Assembly (NCBI GenBank): GCA_963825625.1
Contig: CAWGUF010000019.1
Span: forward strand, 354,127-418,126
DNA length: 64,000 nucleotides
Reading direction: 5' to 3'
DNA from: CAMDPA01 sp963825625
GTDB lineage: Bacteria; Pseudomonadota; Alphaproteobacteria; Rhizobiales; Hyphomicrobiaceae
In this document: positions 1 through 9,050 of the stretch, in pieces
Numbering within the stretch: the stretch's first letter is position 1
How the letters are laid out: every line of letters begins with the position of its first letter
Translations under genes and position numbers: made by a program
Notes under the pieces: generated by a model
Seen by the model: only the letters and a program-made list of their open reading frames with translations
Databases searched by the model: none
What the model was told of the DNA's origin: nothing

Positions 1-33
1 GACCGCATAGGCCATGGCGTTACGAAATTTCAT
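1..33 (-). CDS. 5' end of an unidentified gene (cut by window edge)
   Basis: Only the first 11 codons are visible (MKFRNAMAYAV). The start is well supported: on the minus strand the ATG is preceded by a strong Shine-Dalgarno, GGGAGGAGAAAG, about 6 bases upstream. The gene begins 58 bases after the stop of the racemase-superfamily gene on the same strand, so the two probably form an operon. Too little is present to name a product. Confidence 0.6.
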   Translation of the reverse strand, partial: MKFRNAMAYAV

Positions 34-91
34 CGCTTCTTTCTCCTCCCATTATCACCGTGGCCACCGATGTTTCTGTACTCGGTCCTTG

Positions 92-814
92 CTAATCAGC
101 GAGCGAGGCGAGCAGCCTGCCGTGACCGGTGATCCGATCCGTGATCTTGAGCGCCTTGAACGCCACATAGAAATTGGCGTGCGTATAGGAGACAACGGGC
201 ACACCGCAGTCGCGCTCCAGCGCATCCACGCATTGTGCCGCCTGCCACTGCGGGCAGGGCAGATATAGCGCGTCTGCGGTCGTGGCCTTCTCCATGACGC
301 TGCGCGCGAACCGGTAGATCTCGACGGGTGGCACCTTCTGCAGGTCCTTGAAGCCGATATCCATGCCCTGGGTAAAAGCGATCTCGAAGCCGTTTTGTCG
401 AAGATAGCCGGCCATGGCCTCGTCGTGCCTGGGGGGATAGGGCGATGCGATGGCGACTCGCCTGGCGCCGATGGCGCGCAGGCCCTGCATGCCGGAGCGA
501 ACGCCGGTTGTTCCCGGTACACCGGAAGCCGCCTCGATATCGCGTACGATGGCGGCTTCGTAGTCGCCGCCACGTGCGACGACCAGTGGGCCACCGCCAT
601 GCACCACGAAGTCGACACCGCGCGAGCCGAGGTATCGTGCTGCGTCAGCGACTTGCGCCAGTCCCTTCTCGAACTCGTCCGGCCGCCAGTCGTCGATGTT
701 GCATGTGACGCCGACCAGGCCAATGCCTTCGGGGGCGAAGCGGTAGAACTCGTAGGCCAGGACCTCGATCACTGTCGGTGCGATGTAACCGATGCGCCGT
801 CGCCAACCGAACAT
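92..814 (-). CDS. Asp/Glu racemase superfamily enzyme, arylmalonate decarboxylase/maleate isomerase-like
   Basis: A 240-residue protein starting MFGWRRRIGY. I chose this ATG over upstream ones because AGAGGA lies 8 bases before it and because the arylmalonate decarboxylase (AMDase) family starts at this point. Racemases and maleate isomerases of this superfamily use two cysteines. Here the first site is HGGGPLVV (residues 72-79, no Cys) and the second is YLPCPQW (Cys187). AMDase is known for Gly74/Cys188, so this pattern suggests a cofactor-independent decarboxylase rather than a racemase or isomerase. That is inference. It is divergent from the TRAP operon at 1096, so both probably share one substrate and the intergenic control region. 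Confidence 0.7.
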   Translation of the reverse strand: MFGWRRRIGYIAPTVIEVLAYEFYRFAPEGIGLVGVTCNIDDWRPDEFEKGLAQVADAARYLGSRGVDFVVHGGGPLVVARGGDYEAAIVRDIEAASGVPGTTGVRSGMQGLRAIGARRVAIASPYPPRHDEAMAGYLRQNGFEIAFTQGMDIGFKDLQKVPPVEIYRFARSVMEKATTADALYLPCPQWQAAQCVDALERDCGVPVVSYTHANFYVAFKALKITDRITGHGRLLASLAD

Positions 815-1095
815 GCCGTGCCGTCCTCTGTTCAGGAGCAAAACCACTGGGGCCATCACTGGGCCCCAAGTCAAGCACACTGCCTAGCCTGCCGCAATGC
901 AGACGTGCGTCGGTATCGCGGGTGTGACGGTTTGAGGTGAAACGTGATTTCATTCTTTGTTCGTCCGGCTTGACATCTGCCAACCCGAGCGACGACACTC
1001 GATTTCAATACCGGCAGATCGGAGAGCCGGGAGGTGACAGGAAACGCACATCTGGAAGCGCTCGTCTTCGCCGACGACGCAGAGGGGAGCCGAGT

Positions 1096-2118
1096 ATGTC
1101 TGCCGCTGCTATGCAAACCACCATTTTTCGAGCCTGCTGCGTGATTGCCACTGCTCTTTTCCTGGTGCCGCTTCCGGTGGTGTCGCAGGCGGCGCGGGCC
1201 CAGACATTCGAGTTTGCGATCTGGTATTCCGACCGCGATTTCTATGCCGATCACGTTCGCAAGTGGGTTGGCGACATCGAGAAGGCGACGGAGGGCCGGG
1301 TCAAGATCAAGCTGCATTACTCCGGCGCACTGGTGCCGGCGAAGGAAACCGTCAATGCAGTGCGCAGTGGAGCTGCGGGCGGTGGTACAACCTCCATCAG
1401 CTTCCTGGCGGGCATGTTCCGGCCGTTGTCCTACATGGAGCCGCTGCTCTGGGTGCCGGCGGATCCGAAGGTCGCAACAGAGACGATGCGCAAGATTTTG
1501 CCGCACGCCCGGGCACTGATGGAGACGCGCGGGTTGAAACTGATGTTCGCCTTCCCTTCGGCTGGTCTGGTCACGAACTGCATCAACGGTCACGTCAAGA
1601 CGCTGGCGGACTGGAAGGGCAAGAAGGTGCGGGCGGCCGGCCGCTGGCAGGGCATCCAGCTGCGGGCAGTGGGGGCAGCTCCGGTCGCGATCGACCCGGG
1701 CGAAGTCTATATCGCGCTGCAGAACAAGACCGTGGACTGCATGATGTTCCTGGCGAATCTGACGCTCTCGGCCAAGATCCAGGAGGTGGCGCCCTATATC
1801 ACCTATTGGCGTGATGGGGCCAATGCGTCGGCCTACTATTTCAATCTCGATCAGTGGAACAAGATTGCGGCCAAGGATCAAAAGGCGATCCAGGACATTT
1901 CTGATCGCGTCGTGGGGGAGACGGCGCCAAAGCTGGTCCAGATGCAGCTCGATTCGATCAAGGCGCTGGAGAAGGCGGGTGCGAAGGTCTACATGGCGAC
2001 GGATAAGGAGATAGCCGAGTTCAAGCAGGCGACCATGGCCGTCTGGGATGACGTGAACAAGATTGCGGGGCCGGCCGGCAAGCCGATTGCTGACGTCGTG
2101 CTGCCGCTGCAGAAGTAA
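1096..2118 (+). CDS. dctP: TRAP transporter periplasmic substrate-binding protein (DctP family)
   Basis: A 340-residue secreted binding protein. The start at 1096 (MSAAAMQTT) has GAGGGGAGC just upstream and is followed by a signal peptide ending about VSQAARAQ. The mature part has DctP-family features: a GRVKIKLHYSGAL strand, the GMFRPLSYMEPLLW segment, the KVRAAGRWQG hinge region and an Asn/Asp-rich YYFNLDQWN segment. It would capture an organic anion in the periplasm and hand it to the membrane subunits encoded next. The stop overlaps the next ATG by one base, which indicates translational coupling. The substrate cannot be read from sequence; the neighbours suggest an aromatic or dicarboxylic acid. 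Confidence 0.9.
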   Translation: MSAAAMQTTIFRACCVIATALFLVPLPVVSQAARAQTFEFAIWYSDRDFYADHVRKWVGDIEKATEGRVKIKLHYSGALVPAKETVNAVRSGAAGGGTTSISFLAGMFRPLSYMEPLLWVPADPKVATETMRKILPHARALMETRGLKLMFAFPSAGLVTNCINGHVKTLADWKGKKVRAAGRWQGIQLRAVGAAPVAIDPGEVYIALQNKTVDCMMFLANLTLSAKIQEVAPYITYWRDGANASAYYFNLDQWNKIAAKDQKAIQDISDRVVGETAPKLVQMQLDSIKALEKAGAKVYMATDKEIAEFKQATMAVWDDVNKIAGPAGKPIADVVLPLQK

Positions 2119-2693
2119 TGGCGGGTGGGTCAATGAGCAGTTCGACAAGCCCGCGTGGCGGTCCTGGCTGGCTGCTTGCGCTGGAGGCGTTCACGCGGGC
2201 GGTCAACCGGGTGTTCGCCGGCATCGCCTGCATTCTGGTCATTGTCATCATGACGATGATCGTGGTGGCGGTGTTCTATCGCTATGTCCTGCATGATCCG
2301 ATCGCCTGGGTGCTGGATGTCACCATCTTCATACTGTCGTTCGTGTTCTTCCTGGCGGTGGCGCCGGCGCTGGAGAGCGGCAGTCATATCGAGGTCGATC
2401 TGTTCGATCCTCTCGTGCCGCCATCGGCCAGGAAGGCGCAGCGGCTGATCGGCAAGGCACTGACGCTGATCTTCGCGGTGGTCTTCTTCTGGTTCGTGCT
2501 GCGCTATTTCATCGAGATTGTCGAGACGGACGAGCTGTCTTTCACGATGGTCACGATACCCCTGAAGTACGTCTACTGGATCGGGCCAGTCGGCGCCTTC
2601 GAGTTCCTGCTGACTGCAATTGCTCTGTTCGGGCGGTTCTGGGTTGATCCGCTGCCGGAGGAAGAGGCTGGGACGGCAGCGACAGCACACTGA
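2118..2693 (+). CDS. dctQ: TRAP transporter small permease subunit (DctQ)
   Basis: A 191-residue, four-helix membrane protein. Hydrophobic segments lie near residues 30-55, 60-80, 105-130 and 150-175. The family-typical turn VFYRYVLHDPIAWV sits between helices 1 and 2. The ATG at 2118 overlaps the dctP stop; a second ATG at 2133 has GGGTGGG very close upstream and is an alternative start. DctQ partners DctM in the sodium-driven uptake complex. Gene order P-Q-M is the usual one. Confidence 0.87.
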   Translation: MAGGSMSSSTSPRGGPGWLLALEAFTRAVNRVFAGIACILVIVIMTMIVVAVFYRYVLHDPIAWVLDVTIFILSFVFFLAVAPALESGSHIEVDLFDPLVPPSARKAQRLIGKALTLIFAVVFFWFVLRYFIEIVETDELSFTMVTIPLKYVYWIGPVGAFEFLLTAIALFGRFWVDPLPEEEAGTAATAH

Positions 2694-2755
2694 GCGGCAC
2701 TACTTTCGCCGGCATCCGTGCCGCGTGACTGGCACGACGAAATCGGAGCGCAGAC

Positions 2756-4063
2756 ATGGCAGCGTTCGGCAGTTTCGGCATCTTCCTGGTATGCCTGCTG
2801 ATGCTGCTGGCGACGCGCGCGCCGGTCGGCATCGCGCTGGGTACAGTGGCGATGATCGGAACTGCGGTGTTCGTCTCGCCGTCGGCGGTGAGCCAGCTGG
2901 CGTCGTCGGCGTTCTCGCTCTCGAGCAATTTCATTCTGGTCGTGGTGCCGCTGTTCATTCTGATGGGGGAGGTTCTATCGGCCACGGGGATTGGTGCGAC
3001 CTTGTTCCGTGCGGCCGAGCTATGGTTTCGCCGGGTGCCCGGCGCGCTGGCTGTCGGAACCGTGTGGGCGTGCGCCATCTTCGGGTCGGTGTGCGGCTCG
3101 AGCCCGGTGACCGCGACCACAATCGGCTCGATGGCCATTCCGGAGATGGTGAGGCGAGGCTACAACAAGTCGCTCGCCCTGGGGGCTACGGCAGCTGGTG
3201 GTACGCTCGGCATTCTGATTCCGCCGAGCATCTCCATGATCGTCTATGGCGTGATCACGGATACCTCGATAGGCCACCTCTTCATGGCCGGTATCGTGCC
3301 GGGCCTGCTGCTGGCGACGCTGTTGTCGCTGACCATCGTCGCGATGGTTATTCGGAATCCGACATGGGCGCCGCCGGTGACAGAGGTTCCGGCGCCGATT
3401 GAGAAGTGGAAGGCGCTTGCGGCGGTGATGCCGGTGCTGCTGCTGGCGGCGCTGGTGATCGGTTCAATCTATTCGGGGGCGGCGACACCAACGGAGGCGG
3501 GCGCGGTGGGTGCTGCGGGTGCGCTGGCGATTGCGTTCGGCATGCGCCGGCTGACGTTCGCGGTGCTGACGCACAGTCTGCAGAAGACAATTCGCACGAC
3601 GGCGATGTTTCTGCTGCTGCTGACCGGCGGGCTGTTCAGCTCCTACCTTCTGGCACGACTGGGGATTCCGCAGGCGATGTCGGATTTTCTGACGGGGCTG
3701 CCGTTGCCGAGCTGGGCGATAATGGCGATCATCAACATCACGCTGCTGATCCTGGGGATGTTCATGGATCCGGGCAGCATCGTGGTCATCGTGATCCCGA
3801 TATTCATCAAGACGATCGTCAACCTGGGCTACGATCCGGTCTGGTTCGGTGTGGTGGTGACGATCCAGTCGGAGATTGCAGCGATCACTCCGCCTGTCGG
3901 ATTCAATCTGTTCGTCCTCAAGTCCGTCGTGCCAGGTGTCCAGCTGCAGGATGTGGCGCGAGGCTCTGTGATATTCGTGATCCCGATGCTGATTGCCATC
4001 GTGATCCTCACGGCGTTTCCCCAGATCGCTCTCTTCCTTCCGCAGCTTCTATTGGCAAAGTGA
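2756..4063 (+). CDS. dctM: TRAP transporter large permease subunit (DctM)
   Basis: A 435-residue polytopic membrane protein of normal DctM length with about a dozen hydrophobic segments. Family signatures are visible: FGSVCGSSPVTATTIGSMAI near residues 107-126, GGTLGILIPPSISMIVYG, and the second-half equivalent AITPPVGFNLFVLKS. It is the translocating subunit of the tripartite transporter whose binding protein and small subunit are encoded just upstream. The 62-base gap after dctQ contains no terminator that I can see, so the three genes are one operon. Confidence 0.92.
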   Translation: MAAFGSFGIFLVCLLMLLATRAPVGIALGTVAMIGTAVFVSPSAVSQLASSAFSLSSNFILVVVPLFILMGEVLSATGIGATLFRAAELWFRRVPGALAVGTVWACAIFGSVCGSSPVTATTIGSMAIPEMVRRGYNKSLALGATAAGGTLGILIPPSISMIVYGVITDTSIGHLFMAGIVPGLLLATLLSLTIVAMVIRNPTWAPPVTEVPAPIEKWKALAAVMPVLLLAALVIGSIYSGAATPTEAGAVGAAGALAIAFGMRRLTFAVLTHSLQKTIRTTAMFLLLLTGGLFSSYLLARLGIPQAMSDFLTGLPLPSWAIMAIINITLLILGMFMDPGSIVVIVIPIFIKTIVNLGYDPVWFGVVVTIQSEIAAITPPVGFNLFVLKSVVPGVQLQDVARGSVIFVIPMLIAIVILTAFPQIALFLPQLLLAK

Positions 4064-4097
4064 TGGCTGGCTGCCGGCACTGAGATGGGACCTGAAC

Positions 4098-4916
4098 ATG
4101 GCACACACGACGGAGATCGAAGTGCGGGGCCGCAAGGTTGCGGTGATCGAGGACGGGAGCGGTCCGCCCCTCGTCTATCTGCACGGCATTGCCGACGTGC
4201 ATGGCGTGGCCGGTGAGCTGCTGGGGTTTCATCGGGCTGTGGCGCAGCAGCGGCGACTGATTGCGCCGGCGCATCCCGGCTGCAATGGCTCCGATGAGCT
4301 GACCGACGGAAACAAGGTCGAAGACTTTCTGTTCCACACTTGCGAGGTGCTCGATGCCCTGGGGCTCGATCGCGTCGACGTCGTGGGGCATTGTGTCGGC
4401 GGGTGGCTGGCGGCGGAGCTGGCAGTTCGTCACCCGGAGCGCGTGAACCGGCTGGTGCTGTTGGGTGCGACCGGACTATTCGTTCCGGGCCAACCGATTG
4501 CGGATGTGTTCATGCACTCGCAAGCCGATCGCGGCGTGAGTCTGGCGACGTTGCGGCGCATGCTGTTTTGCTCGGCAGAGGCGCCGGCGGGGCTGCGCTA
4601 CTTTCCCGACGGACGCTGGGATGTCGATGAGGGCACGCGCCGCTATGCGATGTTGCGCTTTGCGTCAGCGATCGGCTTCCGGCCGCCCTATCTCTACAAC
4701 AGACCGTTGGTCGACAGGCTCTATCGGGCGGGTATGCCGGCTCTGGTCGTGTGGGGGAGCGAGGACGGCATGGTGCCGGTGGCTCACGGCGTGGCCTACG
4801 CCGGGAAACTCGGGGGCGCCTCGCCGCTGGTGCAGATCGAGGGGGCTGGTCATGCCGTTCACGTCGAGCGCCCAGAAGCGGTTTCAGATGTGGTCGGAGC
4901 TTTTCTTGGCCGCTGA
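4098..4916 (+). CDS. Alpha/beta hydrolase with cysteine nucleophile
   Basis: A 272-residue alpha/beta hydrolase. The N-terminal half has the oxyanion-region motif VYLHGIADVHG. The nucleophile elbow reads GHCVGG (about residue 98) where most family members have GHSxGG. The acid (VVWGSEDGMVP) and the histidine (GAGHAVHVE) are present, so the triad is Cys-Asp-His. Cys at this place is known in dienelactone hydrolases; the rest of the protein looks more like ring-cleavage-product or ester hydrolases. It lies 34 bases after dctM and likely acts on the imported compound or an oxidation product. Exact substrate unknown. Confidence 0.85.
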   Translation: MAHTTEIEVRGRKVAVIEDGSGPPLVYLHGIADVHGVAGELLGFHRAVAQQRRLIAPAHPGCNGSDELTDGNKVEDFLFHTCEVLDALGLDRVDVVGHCVGGWLAAELAVRHPERVNRLVLLGATGLFVPGQPIADVFMHSQADRGVSLATLRRMLFCSAEAPAGLRYFPDGRWDVDEGTRRYAMLRFASAIGFRPPYLYNRPLVDRLYRAGMPALVVWGSEDGMVPVAHGVAYAGKLGGASPLVQIEGAGHAVHVERPEAVSDVVGAFLGR

Positions 4917-4972
4917 CGGGGTTGTGTCACACGTGCCCGTATTTGCCGGCTGAACCGCGAAGGATGCGAGAA

Positions 4973-6205
4973 ATGTCCAAGCCCGTTAATCTGTACTGCT
5001 GGCACTTCATGTCCTATCCGCATCTGCCGGCGGATTTCGACGAGAGGTACGACACCGGCTGGATCACGGTACCGAACAGGCTATGGGATCGGGAGAAATC
5101 GAAGGGCCTGCTCAACGAGTACATCGATCAACTGGCGTATGCGGATACATTGGGTTTTGACGGGATGGTGCTGAACGAGCATCACCAGAACATCTACGGC
5201 CTGATGCCGTCGCCGAACATCATCGCTGCTGCCCTGACGCAGAAGACATCCGTGGGAAAGATCGTGGTCCTGGCCAATCTGTTGCCGTTGCATGGCAATC
5301 CGCTGCGGGTGGCTGAGGAGTATGCCATGCTCGACAACATGTCCAACGGGCGCGTGATCGCAGGCTTTGCCCCAGGTGGCGGACAGGAGACGTTTAACTA
5401 CAATACGCCTGCGGCGATCCAGCGGGAGCAGTTCTGGGAAGCGGTGGAGTTGATCCATCAGGCATGGACGCGCGAAGGTCCGTTCACGTTCGAGGGAAAG
5501 CACTATCCTTTGCGCTACGTGAATCCGTGGCCGCAGCCGACGCAGCTACCGCATCCGGAGGTGTGGATACCTGGCTCGCAGTCTACCGAGACGATGCGCC
5601 AGATCGCCAGGCGCGGGTACTGCTATTTCCTGTCGTCGCGGGTGCACGGCGGCGCCATCGCGAGGGTGCGCGATCACTTCGGCCAGATCCTCGAGGAGGC
5701 CGGCGACAGCTACCAGCCGTTCCGCATGGGAATCCTGATGTCGGTCTACGTCGGAGAAACCGACGAGCAGGCGCGGATCGAAGCGCATGAAGGTGTCTGG
5801 TATTTCCTGAAGAATTGCCTGAAGGGGCATTTGCGGAACTTCGAAGGGCGTTCGCTGACATCGGGTCCGGGGGTGCCGAATATGGCGGTGCCTGATTTCA
5901 GACGACTGCTGGAGAATGCAACACCTGGGAGGGCGATGTTGGGTGATGTGGAGGATTGGGCAGCCCTGCAGAAGGCGCAATCGATCGTTGTTGGAAGTCC
6001 GGAGACCGTATACAGACAGATCATCGATCTGATTGCCGAGGCGCGTGCGGGTAATCTGCTGATCCAGTTCCACATGGGGAACATGCGTGATGATCTGGCC
6101 CGCAAGAGCATGCGCTTGTTTGCGACCGAGGTTGCGCCACGTTTGCGGGCGGACTCTTCGGAGATATTCGCGTCCCACTATCCAGCGCTGGCAGATGCCG
6201 GGTAA
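4973..6205 (+). CDS. LLM-class flavin-dependent monooxygenase
   Basis: A 410-residue bacterial-luciferase-like protein (TIM barrel, uses FMNH2 and O2). The start at 4973 (MSKPVNLYCW) is preferred because AAGGA lies 8 bases upstream; ATG 4964 is too close to that site. Family features are FDGMVLNEHHQNIYGLMPSP near the N-terminus, a LDNMSNGRVIAGFAPGGG segment, and a C-terminal IVVGSPETVYRQI motif. It is the last gene of the TRAP operon. With the hydrolase it implies oxygenation followed by hydrolysis of the substrate. The reduced flavin would come from a reductase not seen here. Confidence 0.87.
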   Translation: MSKPVNLYCWHFMSYPHLPADFDERYDTGWITVPNRLWDREKSKGLLNEYIDQLAYADTLGFDGMVLNEHHQNIYGLMPSPNIIAAALTQKTSVGKIVVLANLLPLHGNPLRVAEEYAMLDNMSNGRVIAGFAPGGGQETFNYNTPAAIQREQFWEAVELIHQAWTREGPFTFEGKHYPLRYVNPWPQPTQLPHPEVWIPGSQSTETMRQIARRGYCYFLSSRVHGGAIARVRDHFGQILEEAGDSYQPFRMGILMSVYVGETDEQARIEAHEGVWYFLKNCLKGHLRNFEGRSLTSGPGVPNMAVPDFRRLLENATPGRAMLGDVEDWAALQKAQSIVVGSPETVYRQIIDLIAEARAGNLLIQFHMGNMRDDLARKSMRLFATEVAPRLRADSSEIFASHYPALADAG

Positions 6206-7193
6206 ATGCCCATCGGTGGCAGCTCCACAAGGCGGAAAGTTCTTGTTCCGTACCGGGAAAGGCGGCCGGGCGGATTGATTCGTCTTGGCCGTCGCCGAGG
6301 CCCGTTGTGAACATCACTATTTCGGCCGCCATCGTGGCCTCTGGCGGATCCAGCACTGATTCCCATAGCGGATTGGCGTTGCGAGCCTGGTGGCGGTAGG
6401 CCTGTGGTGAGGGCGATTGCACGCCCAGACTGCGCTTGTATGACGTTTACGTGACTGGCGCTCTTGTCCGTTCGCGGAGCAGGTTGGAGAGAGGTTTGCC
6501 TGGCGGTACGCAGCGAGCGGGAAGGCTGGCAAGCCTCGCGGGTGATTGGACGTAAGCATAACCGGGGAGGTGGATAGCGTGGGGTGCAGTAACGATTGAC
6601 GGGTGCCGGAATTTGTACTATCCATTTTATAAATGAAGTGAAGAAAAATCATCAAGCAACTGTAACACCACAGAATTCTTCGTCTTGGTGACAGGGCGCG
6701 GGCCGGGCGGAGGCTGTCCGGTTCCGCGGGTGTGATTGTGTCGTGTGTGGCGGGAACATGATATCGCATTGTGCCGGTCCGTTTACCGGGTCTGCGCTGC
6801 TGAGCGTCGGCACCGTGATCGCGGCAGCATTCCGCACACAGCTGGCATTAGATCCGCGCGCACCGGCGGCGTCGCCTCTCCTCCTTTCGCCTGAAACGTT
6901 GCCGGCACCGCTCGCGTGTCCGATAGCGTTGTCGTTAGTTGGGCGGCATCGGGTTTTCCGGCACGGCATTTGCATCTGAGCGCCGTAAGGTTGGCCCCGG
7001 CAGGGGCAAGGATTTCAATCCCAGCGGCTCGGGGCACCCCGAGTGCGGTAGCTATTGACTAGCAGCTGTTGACTTCCGGCGATCACTTCTCGTTGGCGTT
7101 GGCACCCGGGGCGTCGGCACTCGGCGGACCGCGTGTATCGGGCAAGTGGTGTCGAGTGTCAGGCCAGTGCAACAACTCGGGCGTCAGTCGACC
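6206..7193. other. Long intergenic region, no gene recognised
   Basis: Nearly 1 kb between the catabolic operon and the envelope-sugar locus. No open frame here has family-like composition. A distinctly AT-rich stretch at about 6605-6675, within otherwise GC-rich DNA, could hold a promoter or mark an old junction. I see no tRNA or clear intrinsic terminator. Confidence 0.5.
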
Positions 7194-7562
7194 ATGGTCC
7201 AGTACATCCCTCTCATCCTATTCACCGTGCTGACCAATGCGATAGCCCAGATCATGCTCAAGAAGGGGATGTTGGCCGTAGGACCGATTTCCCTGGGCTC
7301 TAGCTCGGTGATCACCACTACGCGCTCGATCGTGTTCGAGCCGTTCGTGTTTGCCGGCCTCTGCGTGTTCGTAATCAGCATGGCCTCGCATCTGTATGTG
7401 CTCTCGAAGGTCGAGTTGAGCTTTGCCTATCCGTTCCTGAGCCTCGCCTATGTCGTGGTGCTGGCCTACGCCTTTTTCGTGTTCAACGAGAATGTAGGCA
7501 TGCTGCGTGTAGCGGGCGTCGGACTCATCTGTATCGGGACCTTGCTGGTCGCAAAAAGCTGA
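7194..7562 (+). CDS. Small four-helix membrane protein (SMR/EamA-like)
   Basis: A 122-residue, almost wholly hydrophobic protein with four predicted helices. The first helix, ILFTVLTNAIAQIMLKKGML, is typical of small-multidrug-resistance or half-EamA proteins, including the ArnE/ArnF-type subunits that flip undecaprenyl-linked sugars. I start at ATG 7194; an in-frame GTG at 7146 would add 16 polar residues. It sits at the head of a locus with an epimerase, aminotransferase, UbiA and a DprE1-like oxidase. A role in moving a lipid-linked sugar is plausible but is inference. Confidence 0.75.
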   Translation: MVQYIPLILFTVLTNAIAQIMLKKGMLAVGPISLGSSSVITTTRSIVFEPFVFAGLCVFVISMASHLYVLSKVELSFAYPFLSLAYVVVLAYAFFVFNENVGMLRVAGVGLICIGTLLVAKS

Positions 7563-7958
7563 TGCTTTCGCATTCGTCCGGGCAGGGATGCCGGGCGTGG
7601 TGTGCTGCGCGGCTGTCTCGATGGGAATTGGGCGGGCAGACCGCCTGCCTGATTCTCGCCGGCACAGCAAAGAAGCCAGAGAAAATTCGTCCTTACAGAG
7701 AGCCCCAGTGATCTCCAGTGATCTGCAGTGATCCTGGAACGCCGGTGAGGAAAGCCACGGGCGGTGTCGGGCCGCGCTGCGAGAGGCTCAAGGCACGGGC
7801 AGTTGTCCTGCGGCGTGCTGCGGCAAAGACCGACGGATTGATTGGGAACAGCGTGACAGCAGGGCTGCGCCTAATGGTGTTCGGCGTGGAAGTCACGCAG
7901 CAGCATTGAAATATCAGGTGAGGCATGCCGAGCGGGACGTTGTTCCGGACGGACATCT
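7563..7958. other. Intergenic region with operator-like repeats
   Basis: About 400 bases between the SMR-like gene and the epimerase. It contains the triple 10-bp repeat at 7706-7735 and otherwise nothing I recognise. Confidence 0.5.
7706..7735 (+). repeat. Three tandem 10-bp repeats, operator-like
   Basis: CAGTGATCTC, CAGTGATCTG and CAGTGATCCT follow one another directly. The period is about one helical turn, so three copies of the same face would be presented to a protein. They lie about 220 bases upstream of the epimerase gene. A regulator site is plausible; no regulator is encoded next to it. Confidence 0.6.
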
Positions 7959-9020
7959 ATGAGTGAGAAAGGTAAGCAGGGTATGAGACACGTCATTATC
8001 GGCGGAGATGGTTTCGTCGGCTGTCATCTGGCGCGCGATCTGGCACAGATGGGCGAGGAGGTGATTGTTGCCGACCTGCAGCAATCGGCTCCCGAACTGC
8101 ATGATCACGTCCGGTTCGAGAGGCTCGACCTGACAGATGACGAGTCGGTGGCCCGTTTCGACTTCCGTGCGGATGACATGGTCTACAACCTTGCAGCGCG
8201 CATGCTGAGCCCTATTCTACCGCGTGCTGAGCGGTACGATTTCTTCTGGCCGGTGAATTATCAAGGCGTCGAGCGCGTTCTGCGCCGGATGGAAGAGGTG
8301 GGCTGCTCCCGGTATGTGCAGTTCACGACCGACATGGTCTATGGGCACACGGTCATTGTTCCCACCCTGGAAGACCATCCCACGGCTCCAATCGGTGAAT
8401 ACGGGGCGAGCAAGCTGGCTACGGAGCAATTGTGCGAGGAGTACCGCAGGAAGGGAATGAATGTTTCCATCTTCCGCCCCCGCCTCATCATCGGACCAGG
8501 ACGGCTTGGCATTCTCGAGAAGTTGTTCGTGCTGGTCGACAATAACCTGCCTGTGCCGATGATCGGCCTCGGCCGCAACCAATACCAGTTCATCTCCGTA
8601 TACGATTGTGCCAGTGCGGCAAGGCTGGCGTGGCAGAACGGGGTGCCGAACGGAAACTACAATCTGGGCTCGAAGAATCCTCCGACCGTGCGCGAGTTGC
8701 TCTCGCGTCTCATCAAGGAAGCCGGAAGCTACTCGGTGCTGGTGCCAACATGGGCGCCGATGGTCAAGCGGACACTCGACGTTCTCGACTGGATCAACAT
8801 GCCGCTGATGGATCCGGAGCAGTACCAAATCGCGGACGAGGTCAGCATCCGCGATACCTCGGCAGCAGAGCGCGATCTGGGTTGGCGCCCAACGGCGGGG
8901 GATGTGGACATGCTTCTTGCTGCGTATGCGTATTATCGCAAACAGAAGGTGCGAGTTGGCGGGGTGATGGCGACAGAGGAAACGGCGCTACCGACCAAGC
9001 CGACGTCTGCGCAAGGATAA
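7959..9020 (+). CDS. NAD-dependent epimerase/dehydratase (extended SDR)
   Basis: A 353-residue extended short-chain dehydrogenase. The Rossmann motif GGDGFVG is at about residues 14-20, a conserved NLAARM segment follows, and the catalytic YGASK (Tyr-x-x-x-Lys) is in the middle. The extra N-terminus MSEKGKQG is short; an in-frame ATG at 7983 with AGCAGGG upstream is an equally good start. This family modifies nucleotide-activated sugars or related polyols. Context points to a precursor for an envelope polysaccharide or lipid-linked sugar. Confidence 0.87.
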   Translation: MSEKGKQGMRHVIIGGDGFVGCHLARDLAQMGEEVIVADLQQSAPELHDHVRFERLDLTDDESVARFDFRADDMVYNLAARMLSPILPRAERYDFFWPVNYQGVERVLRRMEEVGCSRYVQFTTDMVYGHTVIVPTLEDHPTAPIGEYGASKLATEQLCEEYRRKGMNVSIFRPRLIIGPGRLGILEKLFVLVDNNLPVPMIGLGRNQYQFISVYDCASAARLAWQNGVPNGNYNLGSKNPPTVRELLSRLIKEAGSYSVLVPTWAPMVKRTLDVLDWINMPLMDPEQYQIADEVSIRDTSAAERDLGWRPTAGDVDMLLAAYAYYRKQKVRVGGVMATEETALPTKPTSAQG

Positions 9021-9050
9021 GGCAACTATCGGACATAACTGGGGGTATCA

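Noticed and set aside
871..2148. 425-codon minus-strand frame over the dctP gene
   Set aside because: Composition is Arg/His/Leu-rich and it mirrors the DctP frame, which has a signal peptide and a good ribosome site.
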